DNA of 64,000 nucleotides. Source: Azolla caroliniana (taxonomy: Eukaryota; Polypodiophyta). The first letter of the stretch is position 1, and each line of letters opens with the position of its first letter. The notes beneath the pieces are model-generated. The model was not told the origin of the DNA, searched no databases, and saw nothing but the letters and a program-made list of their open reading frames with translations. Positions 22,897-34,054 of the stretch are shown here, piece after piece. Both the position numbers and the translations under genes were made by a program. The stretch covers positions 13,764,001 to 13,828,000 of the forward strand of contig JBHGNT010000010.1 in assembly GCA_043228905.1 (NCBI GenBank), read 5' to 3'.

Positions 22897-22908
22897 GCTC
22901 TGATACCA
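22897..22908 (-). promoter_or_regulatory. Copia-E primer-binding site (initiator Met tRNA)
   Basis: Reverse-strand TGGTATCAGAGC directly abuts the 5' LTR end, complementary to the 3' end of initiator methionine tRNA. Confidence 0.88.
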
Positions 22909-23362
22909 TGAAAAGAATTGCGTGCGGAAGCAATATAGAAAATTGAACAACAGAAAACGCAGGTTTAATCGAAGGCTTAGGTTTGCACAGTACGCACGGG
23001 ACAGAGAGAGAGAGAGAGTAAACACAAAACTTAATTCAAAAAGATAATACTCAATCTATACATAGGATGTGCTCAGTGAGCACTTTTATACAAGCCCTGA
23101 CAATCGCGCTGACACAAGTACTGATAGTACTTGACTGCTCATAAATGAGCCTCGACTCTTACTCCCAAAACTATTCCTTACGAGGAATAACTTTCTAACG
23201 GCCTTTCGGTTTACGTACCGATACAGCCTTCCTACACACCGGTTTGCATACCGGTTTACGCATCTACTTTACGCACCAGTCCGGCCTAACCGATCGGTCC
23301 CAACCGATCCGGTCCTCGGCTTGCTCAGCCGATCTGGCCGATGTTGAGCTTGTCTCTCAACA
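22909..23362 (-). repeat. 5' LTR of Copia-E
   Basis: It is the partner of 18020-18475. It ends with CTCTCAACA followed by the ACATG target duplication. A TATA-like box reads TTTTATACAAG near 23083. Confidence 0.88.
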
Positions 23363-23845
23363 ACATGCATACAATCAACTCCCTTCGGACTAGCGTACGG
23401 GCTGGAAGCCGTAATTCCCATTGAATTTCAGGTACCCAGCTCGCGTATTCAAATCCGCAAAAGACTATCGGAAGGTCAGTCCGAACAAATGCGTTTTAGC
23501 AATTACTGGAGTATGGCAATCCTGGAACACGAGCAGAGATGGCGTAAAGTGTTCGTAGACCGACATTGAGGCACTAGTGAAAAACACTTCAAAGTTGGGA
23601 AAGTCGTTTTAGTTTTCCAAACCCGGATGGGCCAAATGCCGGGAAAATTACGATTTCGCTGGAAGGGGCCGTATTGGATAATAGTGGCGGAAAACGGAAC
23701 ATTTCAATTAGGGACCCTTGTACGCGAAATATTGCGGCAAAAAGTGAACGGATTCTGCCTGAAGCCATACTTTGGGCCTACACCACCGAATTCGTTTCAC
23801 ACGGTAAAAGACGATATGATCGTTGCTTCCCATGCCAATCAATAG
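23363..23845 (+). pseudogene. Gypsy-D integrase C-terminal domain
   Basis: Coding resumes after Copia-E with a TPFGLAYGLEAVIPIE-like stretch, then VGKVVLVFQTRMGQMPGKLRFRWKGPYWI, a GPY/F module. A TGA lies near 23568 and the frame ends with a stop at 23843. There is no chromodomain. Confidence 0.8.
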
Positions 23846-23948
23846 CCGGGACCCACTTGTAAGAAATGTAACAGTAATATTGTACTTTATCGTTAAGAAA
23901 GAAAAAAGAAAAAAAGGAGAGGATAGTCACAACTATTAAAGGGCTTTT

Positions 23949-24560
23949 ATGCATGCACACTTTCCAAGGGAAAGAACACGTGTCGGCACAATGAGGCACA
24001 AGCCCATGAACCCTAAGTCACAAAAAGAGGAGAACAGACGGTTTTCGGCATATTACAGAAAACTTAATCAAGCCTCCTGCTCCCCTCACACTCCTCACAC
24101 TCCTCGCTCTCCAGCTTTTCACAAGCATCACGGTCCAAGCAACTCGTGTGCCCTAACCCGTAATCACTCCTCGTACGATCCCTGCCACAGTACTATGCCG
24201 ATCCCCATCTCCTTAGCATTGCGACGATGGCTCCTGGAAAAGGGCTTCGAAGGCTACATCTGGGTAGCAAAGGCACCACAACACCCCGATGCCCAAGAAA
24301 TCACCAAGAAGCTCAATGTCGACACAGTTATGAATGGTAGCATCAGAAAGGAGCTAGGTTTGATGGCGGTAGGAGAGAAACATTTCGAGATTCCCCCTGC
24401 AGAAGACCTAGAAAGATATTTCGGAGAGTACTCAACCTCCGCCAAAGCCTACAGAACAAAGGACCTTGCGAAATTTTTATTGGAAGTTGGATGCGTCCAT
24501 GTGAACGCTTATGGGATGCCGAAGCAGAAAGTCGGCATCGTCATCGACACGTTCAAGTAA
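23949..24560 (+). pseudogene. Gypsy-D extra ORF 1, unknown function
   Basis: An open frame of 203 codons follows the integrase. The first 80 residues are Ser/Pro/His-rich. From about 24195 the sequence looks globular (LALRRWLLEKGFEGYIWVAK, KAYRTKDLAKFLLEVGCVHV). I do not recognise the fold. It lies between integrase and the 3' LTR, where some plant Gypsy lineages carry additional genes. Downstream to 25176 the same kind of sequence continues with stops, including a basic PRPKRRRLDHKDGRG stretch near 24880 that could be a nuclear localisation signal. Confidence 0.5.
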
Positions 24561-25176
24561 TCACGGGCTCAGGGTTAAGAGAAGGTTTGCATGCCTTTCA
24601 GGCCGGGAAGAAGCTGTGTCCAAATATATAGCAGTACTTAACCGTGTTGTTTCCTCCTTGAGAACTGCTTGCACCGGATACAAGACCCACACCTCCACCT
24701 CGGTCCACGAAACGACGATTAACGGACCTGGCGAGAACGGAATGGGAGGAAGAACCAAACCCTACCACCATCGAAATAGCGCCGACACAAGAGGAAAGGC
24801 AGGCCAACCGCAACGATTCCGGAGAAGCGCCATCTACGGCCGAATAGGAACAACTTGAGCAGAGCCACAATAGCCCTAGGCCTAAGCGTCGACGGTTGGA
24901 TCACAAGGATGGTCGTGGACTAGTAAAGGATGCAGACGCACGGGTGTAAGATTGCGTGCCCACGGAGCGGACATCTACACTGGAGCTCATCCGTGAGCCA
25001 CAACCAATCATAACGGCACAATCGCAACGTCGAAAAGGCTTATGGCAAACAGTGAAGTGTTACGCTATTCGGATATTCCGGATACGGCCCATGAGTTCGG
25101 TGCGTTGTTACAATTCGGGACGACATATGAACTCATGGAATTCCTAGCGACATAGTAGATCAAGGTGTCCCAGTGA
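24561..25176 (+). other. Degenerate stretch between the two extra ORFs of Gypsy-D
   Basis: There is no intact frame. Scattered coding-like pieces occur (a PTTIEIAPTQEERQANRNDSGEAPSTAE-like acidic piece around 24770-24850, the basic motif near 24880, and TLELIREPQPIITAQ at 24970). It is probably decayed continuation of the extra ORF rather than an intergenic spacer. Confidence 0.4.
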
Positions 25177-26513
25177 ATGGCGGAGGAGCACGCCGAACAA
25201 CAGATGATTGAGTGTGCACTGACACAAACAGCAGAGAGCGAAGATGAGGGTCCACTAGCGAAAGTGGGCCGGAAACGTAATGCAGGGGTCCGGCAGGTTG
25301 GAATTGAATTGCCTCCCTTGAATGCTGCCTTAGTGGAGGTTCATCAGGAGTTAGCAAAACTGAGCTTGGGTGCCAAAGATATGGCAATAAAAAATAAAAA
25401 TGTTTGGAAAACAGTAAAAGTGACCCACGAACAATTGAACAAGGCGCAGGAGCGCATCGTGCAACTAGAGAACAATGCGGCCAGTATGCAACCCCCTCTT
25501 GCCCCTGCCCCGCACGACACGGAAGTTCAGATGCTAAGGGAAGAGCTGGAGGCCCAAGCAGCACTCACGGCAAAGGTAAAAAGGGCTATGAAGCTAGCCG
25601 AAACAAAGATTGATTGCTTCATATCAGAGCTCCACCAATCATCTGCCAGGGAAGCAGACATCAGGGCAAAAGGATGCAAGGCGGTCTAATTTACAGTTCA
25701 AGATAAGCTCGATGCGGAGGTAGTGGCACATGGCCGAACAAAGGAAGAGAAGGGAAAGTTGCGGGAGGAAACAAGCAAAAAGGAGGCTGTCATTACGGCG
25801 TTAGCAGCTCGCACTTGAGCATGAATAAACCCACCAAGTCGAAATACGCATGAATAATAAAATGGGCCGGCTTGAGGAACTACATTTGAAGGAGTCCCAG
25901 ATCTGGGCACAGATGAAGACCCACTATGAAGAGGCGGTGACAACCAACAAAAGGAAAATTGAGAATCTAAAGCAGGCTCTGGAGGAGTCACAAGCACGCT
26001 CCCAAATACAGAAGGACCAAATCCACGTACTCCTCCAAACAAAGAAGGAACAATTTACAACGCAACTACAAGCAGCCTTAGACAAGGGTTGGGCCGGATG
26101 GGCAAAATAAGCGGCCAAACTCCACACCTACCGAGCAAATTGGGAAAATCGGCGCAAAGAAGGTAAAGGATTCTATAAGCTAAAATGAAGAGAGCATAGC
26201 TGCGGTACGAGAAGACCTAACGCAAGACTATCACGCGTTAGCCGACCGACACGCAGAGGAGATAACACAACTGCTGGAAGATTTCAGCGAAAGTCAGGAA
26301 GATATCTTCCACCAGTTGTGCGCGATCGGAAGTGAGCATCAAAAGGCAGAGGAATTGAAGAGGGCGGAGGCTATTACCATCCAGGACAATGACTCTGTGG
26401 AGCAAAACGAGCCTCCAATTGATCCTAATGACGCTCTAGAAGTAACAACAATGTCGGAGGTCCCCACACAAGATGTTGTCCACCATAAGAGAACAAACAT
26501 AAATAATGCATGA
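25177..26513 (+). pseudogene. Gypsy-D extra ORF 2, coiled-coil protein
   Basis: Frames at 25177-25689, 25850-26110 and 26316-26513 appear to be parts of one gene broken by stops. They share a Glu/Gln/Lys-rich heptad pattern (HEQLNKAQERIVQLENNAA, EVQMLREELEAQAALTAKV, KRKIENLKQALEESQARSQ, EEITQLLEDFSESQEDIFH). This predicts a long coiled coil with no membrane segment. It ends just before the LTR. A diverged relative of its last exon-like part lies inverted at 49491-49720. Function unknown. Confidence 0.6.
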
Positions 26514-26541
26514 TAAAGAGGCGTATTAATTAAAATAGAAG

Positions 26542-26942
26542 TGTTGAAGTAAGGCGTGTAACGGTTCATGTGGGAAGAGCAACCGACTAGGCCCTATGTA
26601 TATAAAGGGCATATGAACATTGTAAAGGGTTAGCGCATTTCTGAGCACAGTCATTTAATATAGTTTCTGTCTTCGCTGAGCTCCGTCTTTTATCTCTGGT
26701 CTCTTCTCTGTTATCTCTATGTGATTGTTTAAGCGTAAGCTTGTAAGAGTAGTACATGTGCGTAGTTAGGTACATTAGGAGCTCGATTGTAACCATCTCC
26801 AGTTTTACGCCTTTAGTAAACATGCTCTAACGGTATAAGTCAATACGTTCCATGTGCTATGCAAGATCCTACTCTTGCACCACGATCACCTTGATACCTA
26901 CCCCGAAGGACTGAGGGTAGGTCGTGTTCCTAACTGGCAACA
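26542..26942 (+). repeat. 3' LTR of Gypsy-D
   Basis: It starts TGTTGAAGTAAGG after a purine run and ends CTGGCAACA, giving TGTTG...CAACA inverted termini. TATA-like ATGTATATAAAGGGC lies at 26595-26609. The same sequence occurs inverted at 48771-49400 plus 40485-40542, split there by a DNA transposon. The 5' LTR is outside the window. Confidence 0.7.
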
Positions 26943-27500
26943 ATTACAAAGCTTATTGTATGTCTAGAACCATATTTGAGAACCTCGTCCTCTTAATAAG
27001 ATATCGATTCAAACATTTAGAATATGGCATATGAGAAACAAATGGTTCCATATTCAAACATGATTTCCATATTTCGAAGGATCATGTGGAAGAATTCAAA
27101 CATTTAGAATATGTAGGCACACATTCATACATGTTATTCATTGGCTATAATGGCATGTCCTCGTGGTGATTATATCTATGCTTACAATGCTTAATTAATC
27201 TCTACTACGTAATATTATCATTGTCGTCATCCAATAGGAAAATAACAAACCTATGATGTGTGCTCGAAACAATTGCATTCCAAAGTACGTAAACATGAAT
27301 ACATAAGTGTTCAATATAATCGTACCTTGTGTTGTAACTAAATATTGGAGATAATCAATGTTTGAGCAAACATATTTTGTGTTGCTTTGAGCTTAGTTTT
27401 GTTTGGTGGAAAACAATGAAAATGGGTTGAAAGAAAATACAAAAATGTAGTTTCTAATTCAAAATTTCTTCATATTGATGGTGAAATTATAACAATGCAT

Positions 27501-27752
27501 TTATATGATACATTTGAAAAATGGAACAACTAAGTCTTTCACCATGTTAGAATATGGAACCATGTGATCAAATGTAAATGAAAGAAACCCTAAACAATGT
27601 AAAAAATAAAAATAACCATGAAAATACATACCTATTGTTGCCTTTGTTTTGCAGATCGAATGTAGGTGGTTGGGAAGTGCTCGCTGGCGGAGAGTGGTGC
27701 TCCTCTCGGATTTTGGTGGAAAATGGTGCTCCTCTCTTATTCTTCCCTCCAA
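27501..27752 (-). other. Small ORF with apparent promoter and splice donor in the left arm
   Basis: On the minus strand a CACTATAAAAACCC box (about 27808-27821) precedes a short leader and an ORF (MEGRIREEHHFPPKSERS...). The ORF runs into AATAG|GTATGT, a good splice donor, near 27632. The same arrangement occurs on the plus strand of the right arm (39470-39780). This may be a first exon of an element-borne transcript. No product is recognised. Confidence 0.35.
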
Positions 27753-27819
27753 ATACCTAAAACTCTCTTTTCAAAATAGGTTCAAAATGAATGATTCAAG
27801 GGTTTTTATAGTGAGTGCT

Positions 27820-27990
27820 CATTAATAATGAGCGGGGCTCCTAGCTCGACTCTTGACCTGATTCTTGATTAATGAGCGGGGCTCCTAGCTCGACTCTTGA
27901 CCCGATTCTTGATTAATGAGCGGGGCTCCATTTGACAGAGTCGGGCTACTAGTGACAGAGGCTGTCAAATAATGGGGCTCCTAGTCGGGC
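27820..27990 (+). repeat. Short direct repeats of a GAGCGGGGCTCC motif
   Basis: Two and a half copies of a unit containing ATTAATGAGCGGGGCTCC and TAGCTCGACTCTTGAC lie in tandem upstream of the putative promoter of the arm. Variants recur in the right arm at 39300-39460 in inverse orientation. Confidence 0.6.
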
Positions 27991-28639
27991 TCCCTAATAA
28001 GCGACAATTTCTTCGCGTGTTTTTTTTTCCACATCGGACAGTGCAGATCGCACGTGCCCTCGGCTGAGCGACCTGCAGTGTCCCTCTCCGCGATTCCCTC
28101 ACTTGCCCTCTTCAATTTTTGGAGGTATTTAGACATGTCGGTGTAGGACACATTTCAAATGGCACATGCGATCCGTGCCCTTTGATCTCTATCCACAAAA
28201 AGCACGCTCCTAAAATCCAACCCGGCACTAACGAGCCTCTATCACATCTAACCCGGCTCTTACCATTGGATCTGTCACATCTAACCCGGCTCTAACAAGC
28301 CTTTTTGTTACACATAAACCTAACCCAGGGTACCCTAGGACCTAACCTGGGTACATTCACCTAACCCGAATAAAATTTCTGAAGAGACCATTGTTTAAAG
28401 AAAATGTTAAGATTACCCAAAAAAACATTTCCACAAACCAAAATTTCAGCATTTTACATATAAAAACTCACCAAAATTTTCGTGCAACACGAAATTTAAA
28501 CAAAATGTCAACAAATGTAGCCACCGATTGGGTTATACATGTATAGATATCAAAATACATGTACAAACTGTATACACTACAAACCTAAAGAATCACATGA
28601 TGTAATGTAATAAAAAAACTCAAAGATCAAGGTTCTTGT

Positions 28640-29080
28640 TCAGAGGATGGCAAGATACACACACAATTTTTGTAGCAATTTGCATTAGCGTCTCTTGAAG
28701 TCAATGTCAACGCATCACAATGCAAGCACTGAACCTTCTTGATCTCATATATTGGCAACCGCCTCTTAGCACGATGAACACCTCTCTGTAGTCTGTTGGT
28801 ATGTGTTTTGGTCGTGTTTGGGGAGCTACCAATAAGTTCTTGTGAAATGTTGGGTGTGGCTCCTCACTTCGCACCAATTTGTAGTTGTTGTCAGGGCACC
28901 CATAGATAAGAGCAACATCTTTCGCATATCTGCCATGAGTTGACGATAATGCTCAACAACCGCACTGTTCATTGCTCCCGATCCTTGCTCGAGCAGTTGA
29001 AGTGCTTCTAACGTCCTTTCGTCAATGAAAAAGAATGGCGTGCGGAGCTATCACAAACAGAGACAATCGGCTGTGGTGGA
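28640..29080 (-). pseudogene. Degenerate exon-like sequence in the left arm
   Basis: Reverse-strand reading gives FFFIDERTLEALQLLEQGSG, then AMNSAVVEHYRQLMADMRKD, and, with frame changes, CLHCDALTLTSRDANANCYKN. The right arm (38250-38670) preserves the same peptide pieces, with different damage in each. The Cys pattern could be metal-binding. I do not recognise the family. Confidence 0.4.
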
Positions 29081-29124
29081 CACCTACAAATAATTAGGTA
29101 TACCCATAGAGTATATATATATAT

Positions 29125-29882
29125 TGTTGGGAGACAGGTCCCTCCGGATGGGAAGGGAGAAGAACAATGTCGATGAACAAACTCGGCCGAGGCCGAAACC
29201 GTATGAGGAGGACCCGGCTACGGAGAGCCGGATGGTGCAGACCCGGTATGAACCGGATGAGGAGTACCCGGATACGGAGAGCCGGATGGTGCAGACCCGG
29301 TATGAACCATATGAGGAGTACCCAGATACGGAGAGCCGGATGGTGCAGACCCGGTATGAACCGGATGAGGAGTACCCGGCTACGGAGAGCCGGATGGTGT
29401 AGACCCGGTATGAACCGGATGAAGAGACATATTCGTAAATATGTTTCTGAGAGTCCATCGAGGCTATATTTGTAAATAGCTGAAAAGTCATATTAGTATA
29501 AATATGACTTAGGGCAAACTTATACTTGTTGTTATTGTTGTCAATTTCTTGTTGGTGCAAGAAAAGAGAGAGAGTGCGTAACTGTACATAGTGTGAGAAA
29601 GAGAAAGAGGTCGCTACCTCTGTTGTAACCGCCGCCTGTGGCGAAGATCTGTGAGCACGAGGTCGTTGCCTCAGTTCACTGTTGTACATACTAACCTAGT
29701 GATAGTTTGCAGCCTGTGGGCTACCGTGGTTTTTTCCCTAGTTTGGGGTTTTCCACGTTAAACATCCTGCGTATTTTTCTCTTCCATTGTGTCGTTCTTT
29801 ATTTCCTATTTTTCTGTGTATGATCCTAAGCTCGGTTGTGGCCGAGCGTTGCGTATAGCGGAGCGTTTTTTAGTTCCCGACA
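29125..29882 (+). mobile_element. Second solo Copia LTR with 54-bp repeats
   Basis: It runs TGTTGGGAGACAGG to CCCGACA and is flanked by TATAT on both sides within an AT-repeat. It is related to 16137-16831 throughout, but has four 54-bp units rather than three. It interrupts the left arm, so it inserted after the inverted duplication or was lost from the other arm. Confidence 0.85.
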
Positions 29883-29904
29883 TATATATATATATATATA
29901 TAGT

Positions 29905-30620
29905 TGACTAGACAACAAAACTATATTAAAAAATAATAACCCTTTGTTCATACGATGTGCTTAGTGAGACTTTTTATACAAGTCCTCAAAAGGACCTACA
30001 GAAGCACTAACATGTACTTCAATTCTCATGAATGAGCTACTAACACTATCAACCTATAATATTCCTATATACTAAAATAGAGATACAAGCTCCTAACAGC
30101 TTGTCGGCTCCAAGCCGATCAGCCTACGTCGATCCCACTCTCAGCTTTTTTAGTCGACCTAGCTATCGGCTTCTTCAGCCAATTTGGCCTACTGGCCTTT
30201 AGGCGATCCAGCTCATGTGGAGTTTGTCTCTCAACACTCCCCCTTAAGCTCAACTTGAGGTTCCTTGTTAGCTCTAGCTGGTTCTTCACTCCAGCTTCTC
30301 TTGGCTTCACGCCTCCTATCTCGCGCTCCACGACCTGTTTGGTCCCCTGCTCCTCAACCTACTCAGTCGGCTTTGTCTGCTTCCAACGCCCTCAATGACC
30401 TTTTGCATGCCTCTGCGGAATTGGCACCATTCGACTTGTCTACTCCTTCGTATCGGCGTTGACTTCGGCTACCTCTTCATCCATTTAGCCTTCATATGAT
30501 TCGGCTCGTCCGAATCATTCCTTATGGCCGAATCAACTGTCTCCAATTCGTGTTCACCGTTCACCGGATCAACTGCCTCTGATTTGTCTTCAATACGATG
30601 TTGTGGAGGATTCCGACCAT
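29905..30620 (-). pseudogene. Copia-F 3' LTR and tail fragment
   Basis: The LTR is at 29905-30236 (minus strand TGTTGAGAGACAAAC to TCTAGTCA), followed by the purine-tract complement CTCCCCCTTAAG and the Ser/Arg-rich C-terminal extension typical of the Copia-B/E/M family. Nothing upstream of the tail remains. The LTR part is duplicated, inverted, at 37871-38169. Confidence 0.65.
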
Positions 30621-31004
30621 AGGGAGAAAAAGGAGCCGGGAGCATGTGAACAGGGTGTGCACGGATGCACATGAAACCATTTTGATGTAACAATATGTGT
30701 AAATAGTATAGTTGGTGAATACTAGGTAGGAGTGATTCGATAGGTACTTATATGACCACACGAGTAGAGGAATGTTAATAATTAGGTAATTAACTAGGGT
30801 TAATTAATGACTAATTATGTGTGTAGTTAAACAACGGAAGATTTTGTGATATGTGTGTGTATGTGTGTCAGAGGAAGAGAGAGAGGAAGATACACTTATG
30901 AAAAATAAAGTAAATGGGGGATGATTAACAAGAGTGTATATTGAAAAGCAACATCAAATACAAAAATACCCACAATGAGGTATATATACATCTCATGTGC
31001 AAGG
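30621..31004. other. AT-rich noncoding stretch
   Basis: It has no coding signal. It contains TTAATTA-rich sequence, a GT run (30853-30870) and a GA-rich run (30868-30890). It may be remnant LTR sequence, but I cannot match it to any other part of the window. Confidence 0.4.
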
Positions 31005-31544
31005 TGTTGGGATTTCGGTCCCTCTGGATGAGAACCAGATGAGAACTGGACTAGCCGAAGGAAGGACCCGGACCGGATGGATTCAGAAGGTATCTGGATG
31101 AATCCAATGTGAACCAGATCCAAGGACATATCTGTAAATATGTTTCTAGAGTGCCTATCGTGGCCATATTTGTAAATAGTCCTAAATTCATAAAAGTATA
31201 AATATGACTTAGGGCAATCACTTATTATGTGTATGAGGTTGTTATTATTGTATAGAGGTAGGTAGAGACAGAGAGGGAGAGAGACACAGAAAGTTTTTTG
31301 TTGTAACCGCCGGTTGGCGATGACATAGAGCTTGAGGTCGTTGCCTTTGAGTCTCGCATTGTACCCTCCCTCTCATAATGATAGTTGGAGTCTGTGGGCT
31401 CCCGTGGTTTTTCCCGATTAGGGTTTTCCACATTAACATCCTATGTCGTCTTTGTTGTTTGTATAAGTGTATTTATCTCCATTTCTGTTTTGATCTTCCA
31501 TTGAGTGATTGAGACTCGGTTGTGGCCGAGCACTATTCCGTACA
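31005..31544 (+). repeat. 5' LTR of Copia-H
   Basis: It starts TGTTGGGATTTCGGTCCCTCTGG and ends CCGTACA. Its start is related to the LTR fragment at 50714 and, more distantly, to the solo LTRs at 16137 and 29125. A TATAAATATGACTTAGGGC block near 31195 is shared with those LTRs. A degenerate initiator-Met primer-binding site (TGGTATTAGAG) follows at 31548. Confidence 0.8.
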
Positions 31545-31568
31545 AACTGGTATTAGAGTGAACAATAG

Positions 31569-32400
31569 ATGGAAGAGTTATTCAGAAGCATGTTCAAGCT
31601 CACCGGCTCCAACTATCCAGTGTGGAAGTCGAAGATGCAGGACATGCTTGTGGTTAAAGATCTCTGGCTATGGGTCTGGCTACGGGTATAGTTCGGAGAG
31701 AAGAAACTAGACACGATCGATGCCACGACATGGGAGGTAATGCATATGAAGACAACGACATACATTAGGTGCTTCATCAACATATGCATGTACAACAACT
31801 TCAATGAAGAAAGCAAGGCTCATGTGCTCTGGGAGAAAATCGGCACCATGATGGAGAGTAAAAACGCCGTATATTAGGTTTCGGTATTCCGGAAGTTAGT
31901 GAGACTCAGTATCAAGATGGATCTAGCATGGCAGAGCACATGAATGCATTCCAAGGGCTCATAAAATAGCTGGAAGTACCTCTAGCCGATGAGGTACTTG
32001 TGTTGCTCTTACTTGGTTCCCTCCTGGATAGTTGAGAGACGCTAGTTGTCACTTTGGGCAATGCCAGGGAGGAAGTAAAACACCTATCCCTCGCAAGAGT
32101 AAAGTCGAGCTTGCTGGATGAAAAAGCTCGTTGAAAGGACCAGGAATCTAGAACCAATTCAAAGGCCTTCGTTATGGAAGACAACCATAACCGGGGAAGT
32201 CCCTAGAACCGGGACAAATCGGGGACGAGGTCGAAGTCAAGGGGGAGACCCACTTGCTTTTATTGCGGAAAGTCGGGGCACTTCCAGAAGAATTGCCAAC
32301 ACTTCCAGAAGAATTACTGACACTTCCGGAAAGCCAAAGGGGGAATCAACGGTCCAGATCCGAAGAAGATTTTGGAGAGAAGAGGAATGTCGGCTATCAC
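31569..32400 (+). pseudogene. Copia-H gag
   Basis: The start is at 31569 (MEELFRSMFKLTGSNYPVWK), then a frameshift after about 45 codons. A CCHC knuckle, CFYCGKSGHFQKNC, lies at about 32257-32298. Several stops are present. This gag belongs to a different Copia lineage from Copia-B/C/E. Confidence 0.75.
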
Positions 32401-34054
32401 GACAAGCGAAGAACTGTTGCTTATCACTGAAGATAGCAAGCTACACCTTGTTAGCGAAGAAACGACGTGGGTGGTCGACTCTGGTGCATTGTTCCATCTG
32501 ACCCCCGATCGGAAATGCTTCTCATCCTACAGAGTCGGAGATCACAATTGTGTCCGGATGGGGAATGAAGGTGCATGCCAAATTGTTGGCAAAGGAGATT
32601 TGTGGTTGATGACATCAACCGAGTGCAAGTTGCTGTTGGAGGATGTCTGACACGTTCCAAAGGTTCGGTTGAACCTGATATCAACCGGTCGACTAGATGA
32701 TGAAGGCTACACGGGTAGCATCTGGAACGTAGTCATGAAGTTCAGCAAAGGAATCCTGATTGTGGCCCGAGCCCAAAGACCAACACACTATATCTAATGC
32801 ATACTCGGATATCCCGGGAAGAAGTGAACATGGTATCCGAAAATGTTGTTGAGCTGTGGCACAAGAGGTTGTGTCACATGAGCCAGAAAGGGATGAGAAG
32901 ACTTGCCGAAGGTAACCTCATTCCGTAGGTGAAGGATGTGTAGCTTGAGAAATGCACCGATTTCTTGGCCGGCAAGCAGAACCGAACCTCTTTCCGGTTG
33001 AAACCACCGTCGAGACGGAATGCATCATTGGAACTTGTGCATACTGCCAAGTGGACACGAAACCACATGCCAGATCACAATACTTTGTGACATTTATAGA
33101 TGACCACAAATGGAAGTTGTGGGTCTCACCACTAAAGACGAAGGACTAGGTATTATATGTCTTCAAGGAATTCCATGCGAGGGTGGAAAGGAAAACCGAC
33201 CGGAAGCTGAAGGTGGTTTGAGTGAACAATGGAGGAAAATACCAGGGGCTGTTCGAGGAGTACTGCTGGTTGAAGGGAATCCGGCTTGAATTCACAATGC
33301 CGAAGACACCGAAACTAATTAGGTTGGCCGAGAGAATGAACTGAACAGTAATGGAGAGTGTCCGGAGCATGCTAGCACATGCAAAGTTTTCCAAGACATT
33401 TAGGGCTGATGCACTGATGACGGCGACGTACCTCAACACCCTTGGACGGAAACACACCACAAAGTGTATGGACCGGTAAAGACGTATCATACTGGCATTT
33501 GAAGGTGTTTGGTTGTCTTGCCAACATGCATGTTGCAAAGGACAAGAGAGCAAAGTTGGATCGTCTCGTCGTTCATGCATATTCCTTGGATAAGACTAGA
33601 CTAGAAGGTCATACCTCGACACCCTTGGACGGAAACACACCACAAAGTGTATGGACCGGTAAAGACGTATGATACTGGCATCTGAAGGTGTTCGGTTGTC
33701 TCGCCTACATGCATGTTGCAAAGGACAAGAGAGAAAAGTTGGATCCGAACTCTCGTTCATGCATATTCCTTGGATAATACTAGACTAGAAGGTCGTACCT
33801 CGACACCCTTGGACGGAAACACACCACAGTGTATGGACCGGTAAAGACGTATTGTACCGGCATCTGAAGGTGTTCGGTTGTCTCGCCTACATGCATGTTG
33901 CAAAGGACAAGAGAGCAAAGTTGGATCCGAACTCTCGTTCATGCATATTCCTTGGATAAGACTAGACTAGAAGGTCGACAAGAAGGTGTTCCGGAGTCGA
34001 GACATAGTCTTCATGGAAGACAAGACTATTGTCGATTGGGAATCGGAGAAGAAG
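32401..34054 (+). pseudogene. Copia-H protease and integrase, with tandem triplication
   Basis: The protease is at 32466-32500 (TTWVVDSGALFHLTPD). GAG-pre-integrase reads ELWHKRLCHMSQKGMRRLAE (32850-32910). Integrase pieces include YFVTFIDDH (33080), NNGGKYQG (33225) and MLAHAKFSKTFRADAL (33370). From 33428 to 33977 a unit of about 184 bp (NTLGRKHTT ... YWHLKVFGCLANMHVAK) is present three times in tandem. It ends at 34054, where Gypsy-J begins. Confidence 0.75.

Larger units (their letters stand above)
18020..23362 (-). mobile_element. Complete Copia-E (5.34 kb)
   Basis: The LTRs are at 18020-18475 and 22909-23362, with ACATG target duplications at 18015-18019 and 23363-23367. The initiator-Met primer-binding site, gag, protease, RT and RNase H are present on the minus strand. 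The integrase core is deleted, so this copy could move only with help. The two LTRs differ at roughly 5-6 percent by eye, an older insertion than G1. Confidence 0.92.
26474..30210 (+). repeat. Left arm of a 3.0-kb inverted duplication
   Basis: The arm holds the Gypsy-D 3' end and LTR, an AT-rich region with short direct repeats, a degenerate exon-like stretch (28640-29080) and part of a Copia LTR (29905-30210). It matches the reverse complement of 37871-40542 joined to 48771-49490. A solo LTR at 29125-29882 interrupts it. Homology starts inside Gypsy-D coding sequence and continues past its LTR, so this is a genuine duplication of flanking DNA rather than two independent insertions. Confidence 0.8.

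Noticed and set aside
26943-29124. Reading the inverted arms as terminal repeats of one giant transposon
   Set aside because: Homology starts inside Gypsy-D coding sequence and ends inside a Copia LTR, so the boundaries are not element termini. Segmental inverted duplication explains it better.
33428-33977. Possible CRISPR-like array
   Set aside because: The repeats are 184 bp, coding, contiguous without spacers and part of a Copia pol gene.
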